Shown piece by piece: positions 7,999 to 16,644 of a DNA stretch of 33,961 nucleotides (the stretch's first letter is position 1; every line of letters begins with the position of its first letter). The notes below the pieces were generated by a model, which was not told the DNA's origin, did no database searches, and saw nothing but the letters and a program-made list of their open reading frames with translations. This DNA is from an uncultured Flavobacteriaceae bacterium (GTDB taxonomy: Bacteria > Bacteroidota > Bacteroidia > Flavobacteriales > Flavobacteriaceae), in assembly GCA_937923515.1 (NCBI GenBank), contig CALDUF010000098.1, positions 1 through 33,961 of the forward strand, read 5' to 3'. Made by a program: the position numbers and the translations under genes.

Positions 7999-8472
7999 AT
8001 GACGATTAAATTACTTACCATAGGAAAAACTGATAAAAAGGAACTTATATCTTTAATTGATGTTTATAAAAAACGCCTAAACCACTACATTAAGTTTCAA
8101 TTTGAAATTATTCCTGACATTAAAAACACAAAGCATTTAAGTGAAACTGAACAAAAACAAAAAGAAGGCGAACTAATTTTAAAGACACTATTACCTACAG
8201 ATGCTTTAATTTTACTTGATGAGAATGGAACACAGTTTAATTCTGTTGCATTCTCAAATTACTTACAAAAGCATATGAACTCTGGTATTAAACAGCTTGT
8301 ATTTGTTATTGGTGGTCCTTATGGATTTTCTGATGCTGTTTACAAAAAAGCAAATGGAAAAATAGCGTTATCTAAAATGACGTTTTCTCATCAAATGGTG
8401 CGTTTATTTTTTATAGAACAATTATACAGAGGCTTTACTATTCTTAGAAATGAGCCTTATCATCATCAATAA
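7999..8472 (+). CDS. rlmH: 23S rRNA (pseudouridine1915-N3)-methyltransferase
   Basis: A 157-residue SPOUT-fold methyltransferase that uses S-adenosylmethionine to methylate pseudouridine 1915 in helix 69 of 23S rRNA. It starts MTIKLLTIGKTDKKEL as expected, carries the SAM-binding VIGGPYGFSD near residues 113-122, and ends with the family signature KMTFSHQMVRLFFIEQLYRG and EPYHHQ. Length is exactly normal, so the start is secure. It diverges from nadC and converges on hpf, with a shared terminator between. Confidence 0.97.
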   Translation: MTIKLLTIGKTDKKELISLIDVYKKRLNHYIKFQFEIIPDIKNTKHLSETEQKQKEGELILKTLLPTDALILLDENGTQFNSVAFSNYLQKHMNSGIKQLVFVIGGPYGFSDAVYKKANGKIALSKMTFSHQMVRLFFIEQLYRGFTILRNEPYHHQ

Positions 8473-8506
8473 AAAACACAAAATAATTTTACTGTTGATA
8501 TTAAAA

Positions 8507-8535
8507 AAAATGGCTAATATATAATTAGCCATTTT
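8507..8535. terminator. Bidirectional terminator between rlmH and hpf
   Basis: AAAATGGCTAAT (8507-8518) and ATTAGCCATTTT (8524-8535) form a perfect 12-bp stem around a 5-nt loop. A-runs on the left and T-runs on the right allow Rho-independent termination in both directions, as fits the convergent genes. Confidence 0.85.
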
Positions 8536-8566
8536 ACGTTTTAAGTACTTAGTTTATAATACATTG

Positions 8567-8866
8567 TTAATGCGTTTTATAAACTTGTTTTCGTTTTTTT
8601 AATTGGCGTTCTAAATCATTTATTGTTTCTCTTACTGCTACTTCAAAATTATGCTCGTTTGATGTTGCATATATTCTAGGACCGGGTAAGCTTAACTCAA
8701 TATTACATATTTTACCTGCATCGTGGTCTTTTTCATCTTGTTTAAAATAAACAGACGCATTGATTAAAAACTCATATCTATCAAATAGTTTACTTAATTT
8801 CTCTTCGGTAAACGCCGAAAGTGTTTCGCTTACATCTACATTTACATACTGAAAATTCACTGTCAT
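8567..8866 (-). CDS. hpf: Ribosome hibernation promoting factor, short form
   Basis: A 99-residue HPF/RaiA-type protein. It begins MTVNFQYVNVDVSETLSAFTEEKLSKL and has the conserved NIELSLPGPRIYATSNEHNFEVAVRETINDLERQL block. The family binds the decoding region of the 30S subunit and inactivates ribosomes in slow growth. There is no C-terminal dimerisation domain, so this is the short type, in which 100S formation would need another factor if it occurs. It is monocistronic, ending at the shared terminator with rlmH. Confidence 0.9.
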   Translation of the reverse strand: MTVNFQYVNVDVSETLSAFTEEKLSKLFDRYEFLINASVYFKQDEKDHDAGKICNIELSLPGPRIYATSNEHNFEVAVRETINDLERQLKKRKQVYKTH

Positions 8867-9017
8867 AACTTCATTTTCTTTAGTGATTAATATTGTTTTA
8901 AATATAAGAGTTTGAATACTATTTTTTGAAATTTCAAATCATAAAAAAACACTAAATTTTATATGTTTTTGAAAGCAAGTTCTTTAAAAACCGACTACAT
9001 ATGCAAATCAACAAATT

Positions 9018-9401
9018 ATGGAACAGCAACAAACTAAGGATATCATCATTTTTGATGGTGAGTGTAATTTATGCAACGGTGTTGTGGGGTGGCTTTTAAG
9101 ATTCGCACCAGAAGACTTGTTTCACTTTACGCCTTTTCAATCGCCAGAAGGTCAAAATCTTTTAAAACAATACGGATTCCCCACACAAGAACTTGACACC
9201 GTTATTCTTATTGACGACAATGGTTTAAAAACACACTCTGATGGGTTTCTAAAAATTGTTGCAAAAATTCCAAAGTGGCAGCGCGTTGCTGCATTATTAG
9301 CTTTTATTCCAAGGTTAATTCGCGATACTATTTATAAAACAGCATCTAAAAACCGTTTAAAATGGTTTGGAAAATCGAGTAGTTGCACCATTAGTTTTTA
9401 G
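9018..9401 (+). CDS. DCC-family thiol-disulfide oxidoreductase-like protein (DUF393)
   Basis: A 127-residue protein of the DCC family. It has the diagnostic N-terminal FDGECNLCNG (residues 13-22, with a CxxC pair) and later HSDGFLKI and AFIPRLIRDTIYKTASKNR, then a C-terminal WFGKSSSC. The family is named for its Asp-Cys-x-x-Cys signature and is thought to be thioredoxin-like, but its substrate is unknown. Followed after about 40 bp by rdgB in the same direction. Confidence 0.9.
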   Translation: MEQQQTKDIIIFDGECNLCNGVVGWLLRFAPEDLFHFTPFQSPEGQNLLKQYGFPTQELDTVILIDDNGLKTHSDGFLKIVAKIPKWQRVAALLAFIPRLIRDTIYKTASKNRLKWFGKSSSCTISF

Positions 9402-9443
9402 CACACACTAAAAGTATTATTTTTGGCAGCAAAAACATATAAC

Positions 9444-10022
9444 ATGCAACTTGTTTTCGCTACCAATAATACAAACAAATTAAAAGAGGTTCAATCCTTA
9501 ATACCTAAACATATACAATTACTATCGCTACAAGATATTGGTTGTTTTGAAGATATTCCTGAAACGCAAAATACCATAGAAGCTAATGCCATACAAAAGG
9601 CAGAATACGTAAAAAACAAATACGGCTACAATTGTTTTGCTGATGACACAGGATTAGAAGTAAAAGCCTTAAATAATGCACCAGGTGTGTATTCAGCACG
9701 CTACGCAGGTTTACAGCGTAATGCAACAGATAACATGAATTTACTGCTTAAAAACTTAGCACAAAAAACCGATAGAAGTGCACAATTTAAAACGGTAATT
9801 GCACTTTATTTAAACGATACTCTAAAAACTTTTGAGGGTATTTGTAAAGGCGAAATTACAACAAACAAACACGGTGATAAAGGCTTTGGGTACGACCCTA
9901 TTTTTAAACCAAACAATCACGACACTACATTTGCACAAATGGAATTAGCTTTAAAAAACCAAATTGGGCATCGTGGTATAGCAACAACTAAATTAGTCTC
10001 CTTTTTAAGTAAAATTTCTTAA
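9444..10022 (+). CDS. rdgB: Non-canonical purine NTP pyrophosphatase
   Basis: A 192-residue HAM1/RdgB enzyme that hydrolyses dITP, ITP and XTP to monophosphates, keeping damaged purines out of nucleic acids. From the ATG at 9444 it reads MQLVFATNNTNKLKEVQSL, the normal family start, so I prefer it to an in-frame TTG at 9423. Other signatures are FADDTGLEVKALNNAPGVYSARYAG and HGDKGFGYDPIF. The last part, GHRGIATTKLV, resembles the conserved SHRxxA motif. It is probably co-transcribed with the DCC gene. Confidence 0.95.
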   Translation: MQLVFATNNTNKLKEVQSLIPKHIQLLSLQDIGCFEDIPETQNTIEANAIQKAEYVKNKYGYNCFADDTGLEVKALNNAPGVYSARYAGLQRNATDNMNLLLKNLAQKTDRSAQFKTVIALYLNDTLKTFEGICKGEITTNKHGDKGFGYDPIFKPNNHDTTFAQMELALKNQIGHRGIATTKLVSFLSKIS

Positions 10023-10075
10023 AAAAACAGAAAATCAATATTGGCTATTCGCCACGATTATACTATTTTTATTCG

Positions 10076-12295
10076 ATGTCTGAAGAAGAAATTGAAATAG
10101 AAAACAAAGAAATAACTAAAGCCTATAAAAACCTTTTAAAAGTAAGTTATACAACATTGTCTGATGATGACAAAAAACTTATAAGAAAGGCATTTGAGGT
10201 TGCTTTAGATGGTCATAAAAACCAGCGCAGAAAATCTGGCGAAGCCTATATTTTTCACCCTTTGGCTGTTGCGCGTATTGTAGCACAAGAAATTGGTTTA
10301 GATGCAACTTCTATTGCCGCGGCGTTACTTCATGATGTTGTAGAAGATTCTGAAGATTATGCCATTGATGATATTGAGCAATTATTTGGAGAAACCATTG
10401 CCAGAATTGTTGATGGACTTACAAAAATATCCTCTTTGAGCAAAGAGCAAGATATGGATGTTTCATTGCAAGCAGAAAATTTTAGGAAAATGCTATTAAC
10501 TCTAAATGATGATGTAAGGGTTATCATTATTAAAATAGCAGACCGCCTACATAACATGCAAACCATGGACGCCATGCGCCCTGATAAACAGGTTAAAATT
10601 GCTTCAGAAACGCTTTATATTTATGCGCCGTTAGCACACCGTATTGGCCTGTACAACATTAAAACAGAACTAGAGGATTTAGCACTAAAATATACCGAAC
10701 CTGAAGTATATAATGATATTCTTTACAAAATTAAAGAAAGTAAAGAAGAGCAGGATAAGTATATTGAACAGTTTAGCGATGTTATAAAAAAATCGTTAGA
10801 CAAAGAACGTTTTAATTACACCATAAAAGGTAGACCTAAATCTATTTTTTCTATTAGAAAAAAGATGGTTAATCAAGGCGTATCATTTGATGAGGTATAT
10901 GATAAATTCGCCATACGCATTATTTATAAAAGTGATGAGCAAAACGAAAAATTCCTTGCTTGGAAAATATACTCTATAGTTACCGATCATTTTAGACCAA
11001 ATCCGCTTAGGCTTCGCGATTGGATTTCTTCTCCTAAAGGCACAGGTTATGAAGCACTTCATATTACAGTTATGGGGCCAAAAGGCAACTGGGTTGAAGT
11101 GCAAATACGTAGCGAACGTATGAATGAAATTGCCGAAAAAGGATACGCAGCGCATTACAAATACAAACAACAAGACGAAAAAGAAGATAATCTAGAAAAT
11201 TGGATTAATAGACTACAAGAAGCATTAGAAAACCCTAGCTTAAATGCTGTTGATTTTGTTGAGCAGTTTAAACTTAATCTATACGCTCAAGAAATATTTG
11301 TTTTTACGCCTGCAGGAGAATTAAAATCACTCCCAAAAGGTGCTACATCTCTAGATTTTGCATTTCATATTCATACCGAAGTAGGTATGCGCACTAGAGG
11401 CGCACGCGTAAATGGAAAACTTGTGCCGTTAAGTCACGAATTAAATAGTGGCGATCAAGTTGAAGTGATTACATCAGAGAGCTCTAAGCCTAACGCCAAC
11501 TGGCTAAATTACGCCACTACAGCAAGAGCACGAGCAAAAATAAAATCTGCACTTAGAGAAGACAGAAAAGTAATAGCCGAAGAAGGTAAAGAGGTATTAA
11601 GGCGCAAGTTAAAACAGCTTAAGATAACTTTAAACGAAGCTTCGGTAAATGATTTGGTACGCCATTTTAATCTTAACACGAGCTTAGATTTATTTTATCG
11701 TATTGGTATTGGCTCTATAGATAATACAATGTTAAAGGAATTTGCCGCTTCGCGTAGCAATGTGTTTGTAAGTTTTATAAAAAATAGAATTTCTAGAAAG
11801 CCAACCATTTCAAAAGAACAGATTGAAAAAAATGAGATAACCTCAAATTTTGATTCTTTAGTGTTTGGTAAAGAAGAACAAAAATTAGACTATAAACTAT
11901 CCAATTGCTGTAACCCAATTCCTGGCGATGATGTATTTGGATTTTTAACCGTTTCCGAAGGTATAAAAGTACATAAACACAATTGCCCTAATGCGCTTAG
12001 TTTACAATCTAACTACGCTTACCGGATTATGCCTGCAAGGTGGATAGACTCTAGCCAACAAGAATACGCTACCGAAATTAAAATTTCTGGAATAGACCAT
12101 TTAGGATTGGTGAATGATATTACTAAAGTAATATCGGGCAACTTACACGTTAATATGAAAAGTTTAAATTTTGAAACAGATGATGGTATTTTCTCTGGAA
12201 AAATTAAACTTGTAGTTAAGAACAAAGCATTGTTAAAAAAAATATTGGATAATCTTAAAAAAATTAATGGCATAGATAAGGTTTCCAGAGTTTAA
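10076..12295 (+). CDS. spoT: Bifunctional (p)ppGpp synthetase/hydrolase, RelA/SpoT family
   Basis: A 739-residue long RSH enzyme. The N-terminal HD hydrolase domain keeps H61, the H86-D87 pair and E90-D91 (HDVVED), so hydrolysis is predicted to be active. The synthetase domain is at about 240-370, including RLRDWISSPKGTGYEALH and EVQIRSERMNEIAEKGYAAHYKYK. A TGS domain begins at IFVFTPAGELKSLPKGATSLDFAFHIH (about 405-435), followed by a Cys/His region (NCCNPIPGDD, KVHKHNCPNA) and a C-terminal ACT domain (KISGIDHLGLVNDITKVIS). It makes and degrades the stringent-response alarmone. A Fur-family gene follows 22 bp later. Confidence 0.95.
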   Translation: MSEEEIEIENKEITKAYKNLLKVSYTTLSDDDKKLIRKAFEVALDGHKNQRRKSGEAYIFHPLAVARIVAQEIGLDATSIAAALLHDVVEDSEDYAIDDIEQLFGETIARIVDGLTKISSLSKEQDMDVSLQAENFRKMLLTLNDDVRVIIIKIADRLHNMQTMDAMRPDKQVKIASETLYIYAPLAHRIGLYNIKTELEDLALKYTEPEVYNDILYKIKESKEEQDKYIEQFSDVIKKSLDKERFNYTIKGRPKSIFSIRKKMVNQGVSFDEVYDKFAIRIIYKSDEQNEKFLAWKIYSIVTDHFRPNPLRLRDWISSPKGTGYEALHITVMGPKGNWVEVQIRSERMNEIAEKGYAAHYKYKQQDEKEDNLENWINRLQEALENPSLNAVDFVEQFKLNLYAQEIFVFTPAGELKSLPKGATSLDFAFHIHTEVGMRTRGARVNGKLVPLSHELNSGDQVEVITSESSKPNANWLNYATTARARAKIKSALREDRKVIAEEGKEVLRRKLKQLKITLNEASVNDLVRHFNLNTSLDLFYRIGIGSIDNTMLKEFAASRSNVFVSFIKNRISRKPTISKEQIEKNEITSNFDSLVFGKEEQKLDYKLSNCCNPIPGDDVFGFLTVSEGIKVHKHNCPNALSLQSNYAYRIMPARWIDSSQQEYATEIKISGIDHLGLVNDITKVISGNLHVNMKSLNFETDDGIFSGKIKLVVKNKALLKKILDNLKKINGIDKVSRV

Positions 12296-12299
12296 AGTG

Positions 12300-12307
12300 T
12301 AAATTTG
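12300..12307 (+). promoter_or_regulatory. -7 box of a possible promoter for the Fur-family gene
   Basis: TAAATTTG followed by CAGC, 10 bp before the ATG at 12318. It fits TAnnTTTG, but no TTTG is seen at the -33 position within the end of the RelA/SpoT gene. It may be a weak internal promoter with a very short leader. Confidence 0.35.
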
Positions 12308-12317
12308 CAGCGCAATT

Positions 12318-12785
12318 ATGAATTCGAATACAGATAGTAAAAATCAAGAAATTGTAAAAAGTGTTTTTACAAGTTTTCTAGAAGAGAACGGGCATAGAAA
12401 AACCCCCGAACGCTACGCTATACTCCAAGAAATCTATAATAATCAAGAACATTTTGATATTGAGTCCTTATACCTCAATATGAAAAATAAAAATTATAGA
12501 GTATCTCGTGCCACGCTTTATAACACCATAGAATTGCTGTTAGAATGCAAATTGGTAAGAAAACACCAATTTGGCCAAAACCAAGCACATTACGAGAAAT
12601 CGTATTTTGATAGACAGCACGACCATGTGATTTTAACGGATACTGGAGAAGTTATCGAATTTTGCGACCCGAGAATTCAATCTATTAAAAAAACAATAGA
12701 AGAGGTTTTCAATATAACAATAAACAATCACTCACTTTATTTCTACGGAAATAGAAAAACGCCTGAGGATACTCAGGATAACTAA
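12318..12785 (+). CDS. Fur-family transcriptional regulator lacking the CxxC zinc site
   Basis: A 155-residue Fur-superfamily protein. The winged-helix domain (about 12-85) has [13 protein letters not shown] and the recognition helix [14 protein letters not shown]. The dimerisation domain follows with HDH at 101-103 and GEVIEFCDP. The usual HDHxICxxCG motif reads [10 protein letters not shown], so L106 and T109 replace the two structural zinc cysteines. The sensor H/D residues partly remain. Which metal or signal it senses cannot be told. It sits between the RelA/SpoT gene and purA in the same direction, with purA 15 bp downstream. Confidence 0.9.
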   Translation: MNSNTDSKNQEIVKSVFTSFLEENGHRKTPERYAILQEIYNNQEHFDIESLYLNMKNKNYRVSRATLYNTIELLLECKLVRKHQFGQNQAHYEKSYFDRQHDHVILTDTGEVIEFCDPRIQSIKKTIEEVFNITINNHSLYFYGNRKTPEDTQDN

Positions 12786-12800
12786 CTAATTTATTAAACA

Positions 12801-14075
12801 ATGGCAGTAGATTTACTACTAGGACTACAATGGGGAGACGAAGGCAAAGGAAAAATTGTTGACGTATTAACTAATAACTATAACATTATTGCCCGTTTTC
12901 AAGGTGGGCCAAATGCGGGTCATACTTTAGTATTTAATGGTAAAAAACACGTGTTACATACCATACCTTCTGGAATTTTTCACGATGAGGCTACAAACTT
13001 AGTAGGTAATGGTGTAGTAATAGATCCTGTTATATTTAAAAAGGAGTTAGACAAGCTTGAAGAACAAGATGTAGATTACAGAAAATCGTTATTGATTTCG
13101 AGAAAAGCGCATATTATTCTTCCAACGCACCGTTTATTAGATGCGGCTAGCGAAGCTTCAAAAGGAAAAGCAAAAATTGGTTCAACCTTAAAAGGTATTG
13201 GACCAACTTATATGGATAAAACAGGACGTAACGGCATTCGCGTAGGCGATTTAGAACTAAGCGATTGGAAAGAGCGTTACAGAGCTTTAGCAGATAAGCA
13301 TGAATCTATGATAGATTATTATAATGCTGCTATTGAATATAATTTAGATGAATTAGAAACCGAATTTTTTGAGGCTGTAAAGGTTTTAAAATCTTTAAAG
13401 TTTATTGATTCTGAAGAGTACGTGTATCAAGCACAACGTGGTGGAAAAACTATTTTGGCTGAAGGTGCTCAAGGCTCATTATTAGATATAGACTTTGGTA
13501 CTTACCCATTTGTAACCTCAAGTAACACTACAGCTGCTGGTGCGTGTACAGGATTGGGTGTAGCGCCAAACCAAATAGGTGAAGTGTTCGGTATTTTTAA
13601 AGCATATACTACTAGAGTTGGTTCAGGCCCTTTTCCAACAGAATTATTTGATGAGGATGGTGCTACCATGGCAAAAGTTGGTCATGAATTTGGTGCTACT
13701 ACTGGACGTCCAAGACGCTGTGGTTGGTTAGATTTAGTAGCTTTAAAATATGCCGTTCAAGTTAATGGTGTTACACAATTAAATATGATGAAAGGCGATG
13801 TACTTTCTGGGTTTAAAACACTTAAAGTATGTACCGCTTACAAATATAAAGGTGAAGAAATACAGCATTTACCTTATAATATTGAGCCAGAAAATGTTAC
13901 GCCTATTTATACAGAATTTAAAGGATGGAGCGAAGATTTGACTGAAATGTCTGAAGTATCTCAATTTCCAAAAGAATTAAATGATTATATAGCATTCTTA
14001 GAAAAAGAATTGGAAACGCCTATCACTATCGTATCAGTAGGACCAGATAGAAAACAAACTATTTTTAGAAAATAG
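12801..14075 (+). CDS. purA: Adenylosuccinate synthetase
   Basis: A 424-residue enzyme that joins IMP and aspartate using GTP to form adenylosuccinate, the first committed step to AMP. The P-loop GDEGKGK is at 12-18. Other family blocks are QGGPNAGHTLVF, GIGPTYMDKTGRNGIRVGDL, EGAQGSLLDIDFGTYPFVTSSNTTAAG, TRVGSGPFPTEL and TTGRPRRCGWLD. Length is normal. It is probably the last gene of the run RelA/SpoT-Fur-purA and is followed by a strong hairpin terminator. Confidence 0.98.
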   Translation: MAVDLLLGLQWGDEGKGKIVDVLTNNYNIIARFQGGPNAGHTLVFNGKKHVLHTIPSGIFHDEATNLVGNGVVIDPVIFKKELDKLEEQDVDYRKSLLISRKAHIILPTHRLLDAASEASKGKAKIGSTLKGIGPTYMDKTGRNGIRVGDLELSDWKERYRALADKHESMIDYYNAAIEYNLDELETEFFEAVKVLKSLKFIDSEEYVYQAQRGGKTILAEGAQGSLLDIDFGTYPFVTSSNTTAAGACTGLGVAPNQIGEVFGIFKAYTTRVGSGPFPTELFDEDGATMAKVGHEFGATTGRPRRCGWLDLVALKYAVQVNGVTQLNMMKGDVLSGFKTLKVCTAYKYKGEEIQHLPYNIEPENVTPIYTEFKGWSEDLTEMSEVSQFPKELNDYIAFLEKELETPITIVSVGPDRKQTIFRK

Positions 14076-14098
14076 AATTTAGCCAATTATAAAAACAT

Positions 14099-14138
14099 AA
14101 AAAAGCGCAGCCTAAATAATATAGGTTGCGCTTTTTTT
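14099..14138. terminator. Bidirectional terminator between purA and the lipoprotein gene
   Basis: AAAAAAGCGCAGCCTA (14099-14114) pairs with TAGGTTGCGCTTTTTT (14122-14137), with one G-T pair. A-tract on one side and T-tract on the other serve the convergent purA and DUF6503-like genes. Confidence 0.88.
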
Positions 14139-14155
14139 ATTACAATTTATAAAAC

Positions 14156-14905
14156 CTAAGGATTTAAAATAACTTCTATATTTTCCGTTTCTATTTTAGA
14201 CATCAACTTTAGTTTTCCCGCTTTAAATAATTCATCCAAATCTGTTAAAGCAACATCAAGCATTTCAGGCTTATAATTATTATAATCTAAAAACGTAATG
14301 TTATTTACTGTGCGTTTATTATAAGCTTCTCTAAAACGAATACCGCCACCATTTACGGCGTAACTATAAGCCAAATAATCTAATGAGAAATCAGCTTTAT
14401 TAATCCAATACACAAATTTATCTTCAAAATCTGTACCGCCTCCAGCTTCGTTAAACGTCACTCCTATTTCATAATAATGTTTACCTTTTATAATTGCTTC
14501 ACCTAAAAGGTGTTTATTTACTGCCTGTGCATTTAAACCGTAGGGCAATTGCGCAAAATAATGCACACTATTTACAGCATTGGCATATTTTAGTTTTAAA
14601 GGTTCTGGTAGTTCTAAAATGGTATCATTCACATAGCGCTCAAAACCTGTATTCGTCAACACATCTTTAATATGATGTAAACTATCGCTAAAGCTACGTT
14701 CGTATTGATAAGCACCTTCTTTTTTAATAGACTTATACGTTTTATCTCTAAAACTAAAAATAATGGTACTGTTATCACACGCAGTACCACAGTGTTTTGT
14801 AATGGCGTTGTTGATAATGTCTTCAGCGGTTAACGCTTTATCAAAAGAATTACAGCCAAAGCCTAAAAGCACTACACACAATACTATAAATTTATGATAT
14901 GTCAT
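14156..14905 (-). CDS. DUF6503-like lipoprotein
   Basis: Using the ATG at 14905 gives a 249-residue protein with a clean lipoprotein signal (MTYHKFIVLCVVLLGFGC, lipobox Cys 18). An upstream ATG at 14947 would put 14 unlikely residues before it. The body contains DKTYKSIKKEGAYQYERSF, LPYGLNAQAVNKHLLGEAIIKGKHYYEIGVTF and FVYWINKADFSLDYLAYSYAVNGGGIRFR, which match my memory of the flavobacterial DUF6503 family, a LolA/outer-membrane lipoprotein-like beta-sheet fold. Function is unknown. It converges on purA and lies 67 bp downstream of the antiporter. Confidence 0.75.
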   Translation of the reverse strand: MTYHKFIVLCVVLLGFGCNSFDKALTAEDIINNAITKHCGTACDNSTIIFSFRDKTYKSIKKEGAYQYERSFSDSLHHIKDVLTNTGFERYVNDTILELPEPLKLKYANAVNSVHYFAQLPYGLNAQAVNKHLLGEAIIKGKHYYEIGVTFNEAGGGTDFEDKFVYWINKADFSLDYLAYSYAVNGGGIRFREAYNKRTVNNITFLDYNNYKPEMLDVALTDLDELFKAGKLKLMSKIETENIEVILNP

Positions 14906-14972
14906 TTTAAAATCGAATTTACAAAGCAGTACGTTTAATAATTTCATAGTAAAAATAGTAAAGTGAAATAGG

Positions 14973-15917
14973 TTAACTTTTTATAAATATAAAAGCCATA
15001 AACATACTATAAGCTAACACTAAAAAGAATCCTTTATACCTGCTAATTTGCATACGTTTTGGTATAAAAATTATAGGAATAAGTATGGCTGCAAACCCTA
15101 ACATCCAAAAAATATCATTGGTTAGTATTTGCGGTTCTGTAACGGTTATAGGCTTTACAAGCGATGTTAACCCCAAAACAGAAGCTATATTAAAAATGTT
15201 AGACCCTATTAAATTACCCAAAGAAATAGCTTTTTCTTGTTTTGCAGCAGCAATTACAGAGGCGGCTAGTTCTGGCACACTAGTACCAATAGCAATTAAA
15301 GATACGCCTATAACGGCTTCGCTTACGCCAACAGAACGCGCAATTTCTTTTGAGCCTTCTACCAACCAGTCGCTACCAAAATAAAGCGCCGCAGCACCAA
15401 TAAGCAACCAAATGATAATTTTAAAATTTGATACTTTTTCCAAAGCTTCATCTACTTCTTCAACTACAACCTCATTTTTTGCATTTCGTATTAATATAAA
15501 AAGAAACACGATAAGCCCTATAAATAGTATACCACCTTCAATTGCTGTTAATACATTATCATTTTTCAAAAAGAAATACAATACTATAGAAAACACCATC
15601 ATTACTGGCCAATTCATTTTATAAAATGATTTATCTACAGCTATTGGCCCCACCAAAGCTGTTACACCTAAAACCAAACCAATGTTTGCGATATTAGACC
15701 CTACAACATTGTTAATAGCTATAGCTGGCGAGCCAGATAATGCGGCTTGTAAACTCACTAAAAGTTCTGGAGCTGAGGTAGCAAAAGACACTACCGTCAT
15801 ACCAATTACCATTTTAGAAATATTAAATTTAAAGGACAATGCCACAGATGATCGTACCAAATACTCACCACCAACCACTAATAATATAAAACCAAGAATG
15901 ACCCAAAGGATGCTCAT
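14973..15917 (-). CDS. Calcium/sodium antiporter (CaCA superfamily)
   Basis: A 314-residue inner-membrane cation exchanger of the YrbG type with about ten transmembrane helices. The two inverted alpha repeats are visible: SFATSAPELLVS with VVGSNIANIG (about 44-80), and AIGTSVPELAAS with LIGSNIFNIAS (about 209-246). The glutamates in the PEL motifs (E51 and its partner near 216) coordinate Ca2+ in the family. A short acidic loop (EVVVEEVDEALE, about 149-160) joins the halves. It is expected to expel Ca2+ in exchange for Na+. It appears to be transcribed separately from the operon upstream, whose terminator lies at 16007-16036. Confidence 0.92.
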   Translation of the reverse strand: MSILWVILGFILLVVGGEYLVRSSVALSFKFNISKMVIGMTVVSFATSAPELLVSLQAALSGSPAIAINNVVGSNIANIGLVLGVTALVGPIAVDKSFYKMNWPVMMVFSIVLYFFLKNDNVLTAIEGGILFIGLIVFLFILIRNAKNEVVVEEVDEALEKVSNFKIIIWLLIGAAALYFGSDWLVEGSKEIARSVGVSEAVIGVSLIAIGTSVPELAASVIAAAKQEKAISLGNLIGSNIFNIASVLGLTSLVKPITVTEPQILTNDIFWMLGFAAILIPIIFIPKRMQISRYKGFFLVLAYSMFMAFIFIKS

Positions 15918-16006
15918 AAATTATTTTTTAGCGAAGATAATTGAAAGTAAAAGTCTTATAAAAAATTTATAATACTATTTAACATATCAAATACAATTAA
16001 ATAAAA

Positions 16007-16036
16007 AAACTCTAATACAATTACGTATTAGAGTTT
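16007..16036 (-). terminator. Rho-independent terminator of the ECF sigma operon
   Basis: AAACTCTAATAC (16007-16018) and GTATTAGAGTTT (16025-16036) form a perfect 12-bp stem with a 6-nt loop. On the minus strand it is followed by a T run (the complement of 16002-16009), just after the stop of the last operon gene at 16064. Confidence 0.85.
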
Positions 16037-16063
16037 CTTACTTATAGTAACATAGTATCACAA

Positions 16064-16606
16064 CTATTTAAAAAAATCCATCATATTTTGCATTTGCGAT
16101 TCATCAATATTAGCATTATTTAAAGCTTCGGCTAAAGTCACCATTTTTTCAGGGCTCATATCGTCTCCTAAAATTCTAACTAAGGCAAAACCCATATCGT
16201 CTGCACTTACTAAAACTATAACTTCATCAGCCTCTTCATCATCACCTATATATTTTACCAAAACTTTTTTGCCTTTATCGCTAAACTCCACAAGATCTTG
16301 ATACTTATCTTGCTTTAAAATACCACGCACCTTATTTAATTCTATTTTGTAAAGGCCAGTGTTTGTGCTATCATTTTTAAATCCTAAAAAATTAAGCCTT
16401 CGTACAGATTTATAAGCCTCTTGTTGTGCAGCAGTAAAACTAGCTTCATCTACTTTTAACATAGATATTGGTACATCTTGAGACATGAAATTTGGCAATT
16501 CTTGATGGTCTACAAAGTACCGCTGTAAACTAGGTTCACTATTACAGCTTACTAGAAGTAAACCAAAACTTATAATTATACTTAAAAACGTAACTGTTCG
16601 TTTCAT
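16064..16606 (-). CDS. DUF4252 lipoprotein
   Basis: A 180-residue lipoprotein (signal ending LLLVSC, Cys 21) of the DUF4252 type, recognisable by VLVKYIGDDEEADEVIVLVSADDMGFALVRILGDDMSPEKMVTLAEAL. The family is Bacteroidota-specific and of unknown function, and is typically encoded next to ECF sigma factors. It lies 38 bp downstream of a second, non-lipidated DUF4252 gene and is the last gene of the operon. Envelope-stress output of the sigma factor is a fair guess, not shown. Confidence 0.8.
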   Translation of the reverse strand: MKRTVTFLSIIISFGLLLVSCNSEPSLQRYFVDHQELPNFMSQDVPISMLKVDEASFTAAQQEAYKSVRRLNFLGFKNDSTNTGLYKIELNKVRGILKQDKYQDLVEFSDKGKKVLVKYIGDDEEADEVIVLVSADDMGFALVRILGDDMSPEKMVTLAEALNNANIDESQMQNMMDFFK

Positions 16607-16644
16607 GATTGATGAAAGATTGATTGATGAATTGTACTATTGTA

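Noticed and set aside
10357-12273. Several open frames on the minus strand opposite the RelA/SpoT gene
   Set aside because: They lie antisense to a well-conserved gene, show no family motifs and have no promoter or ribosome-binding signs.
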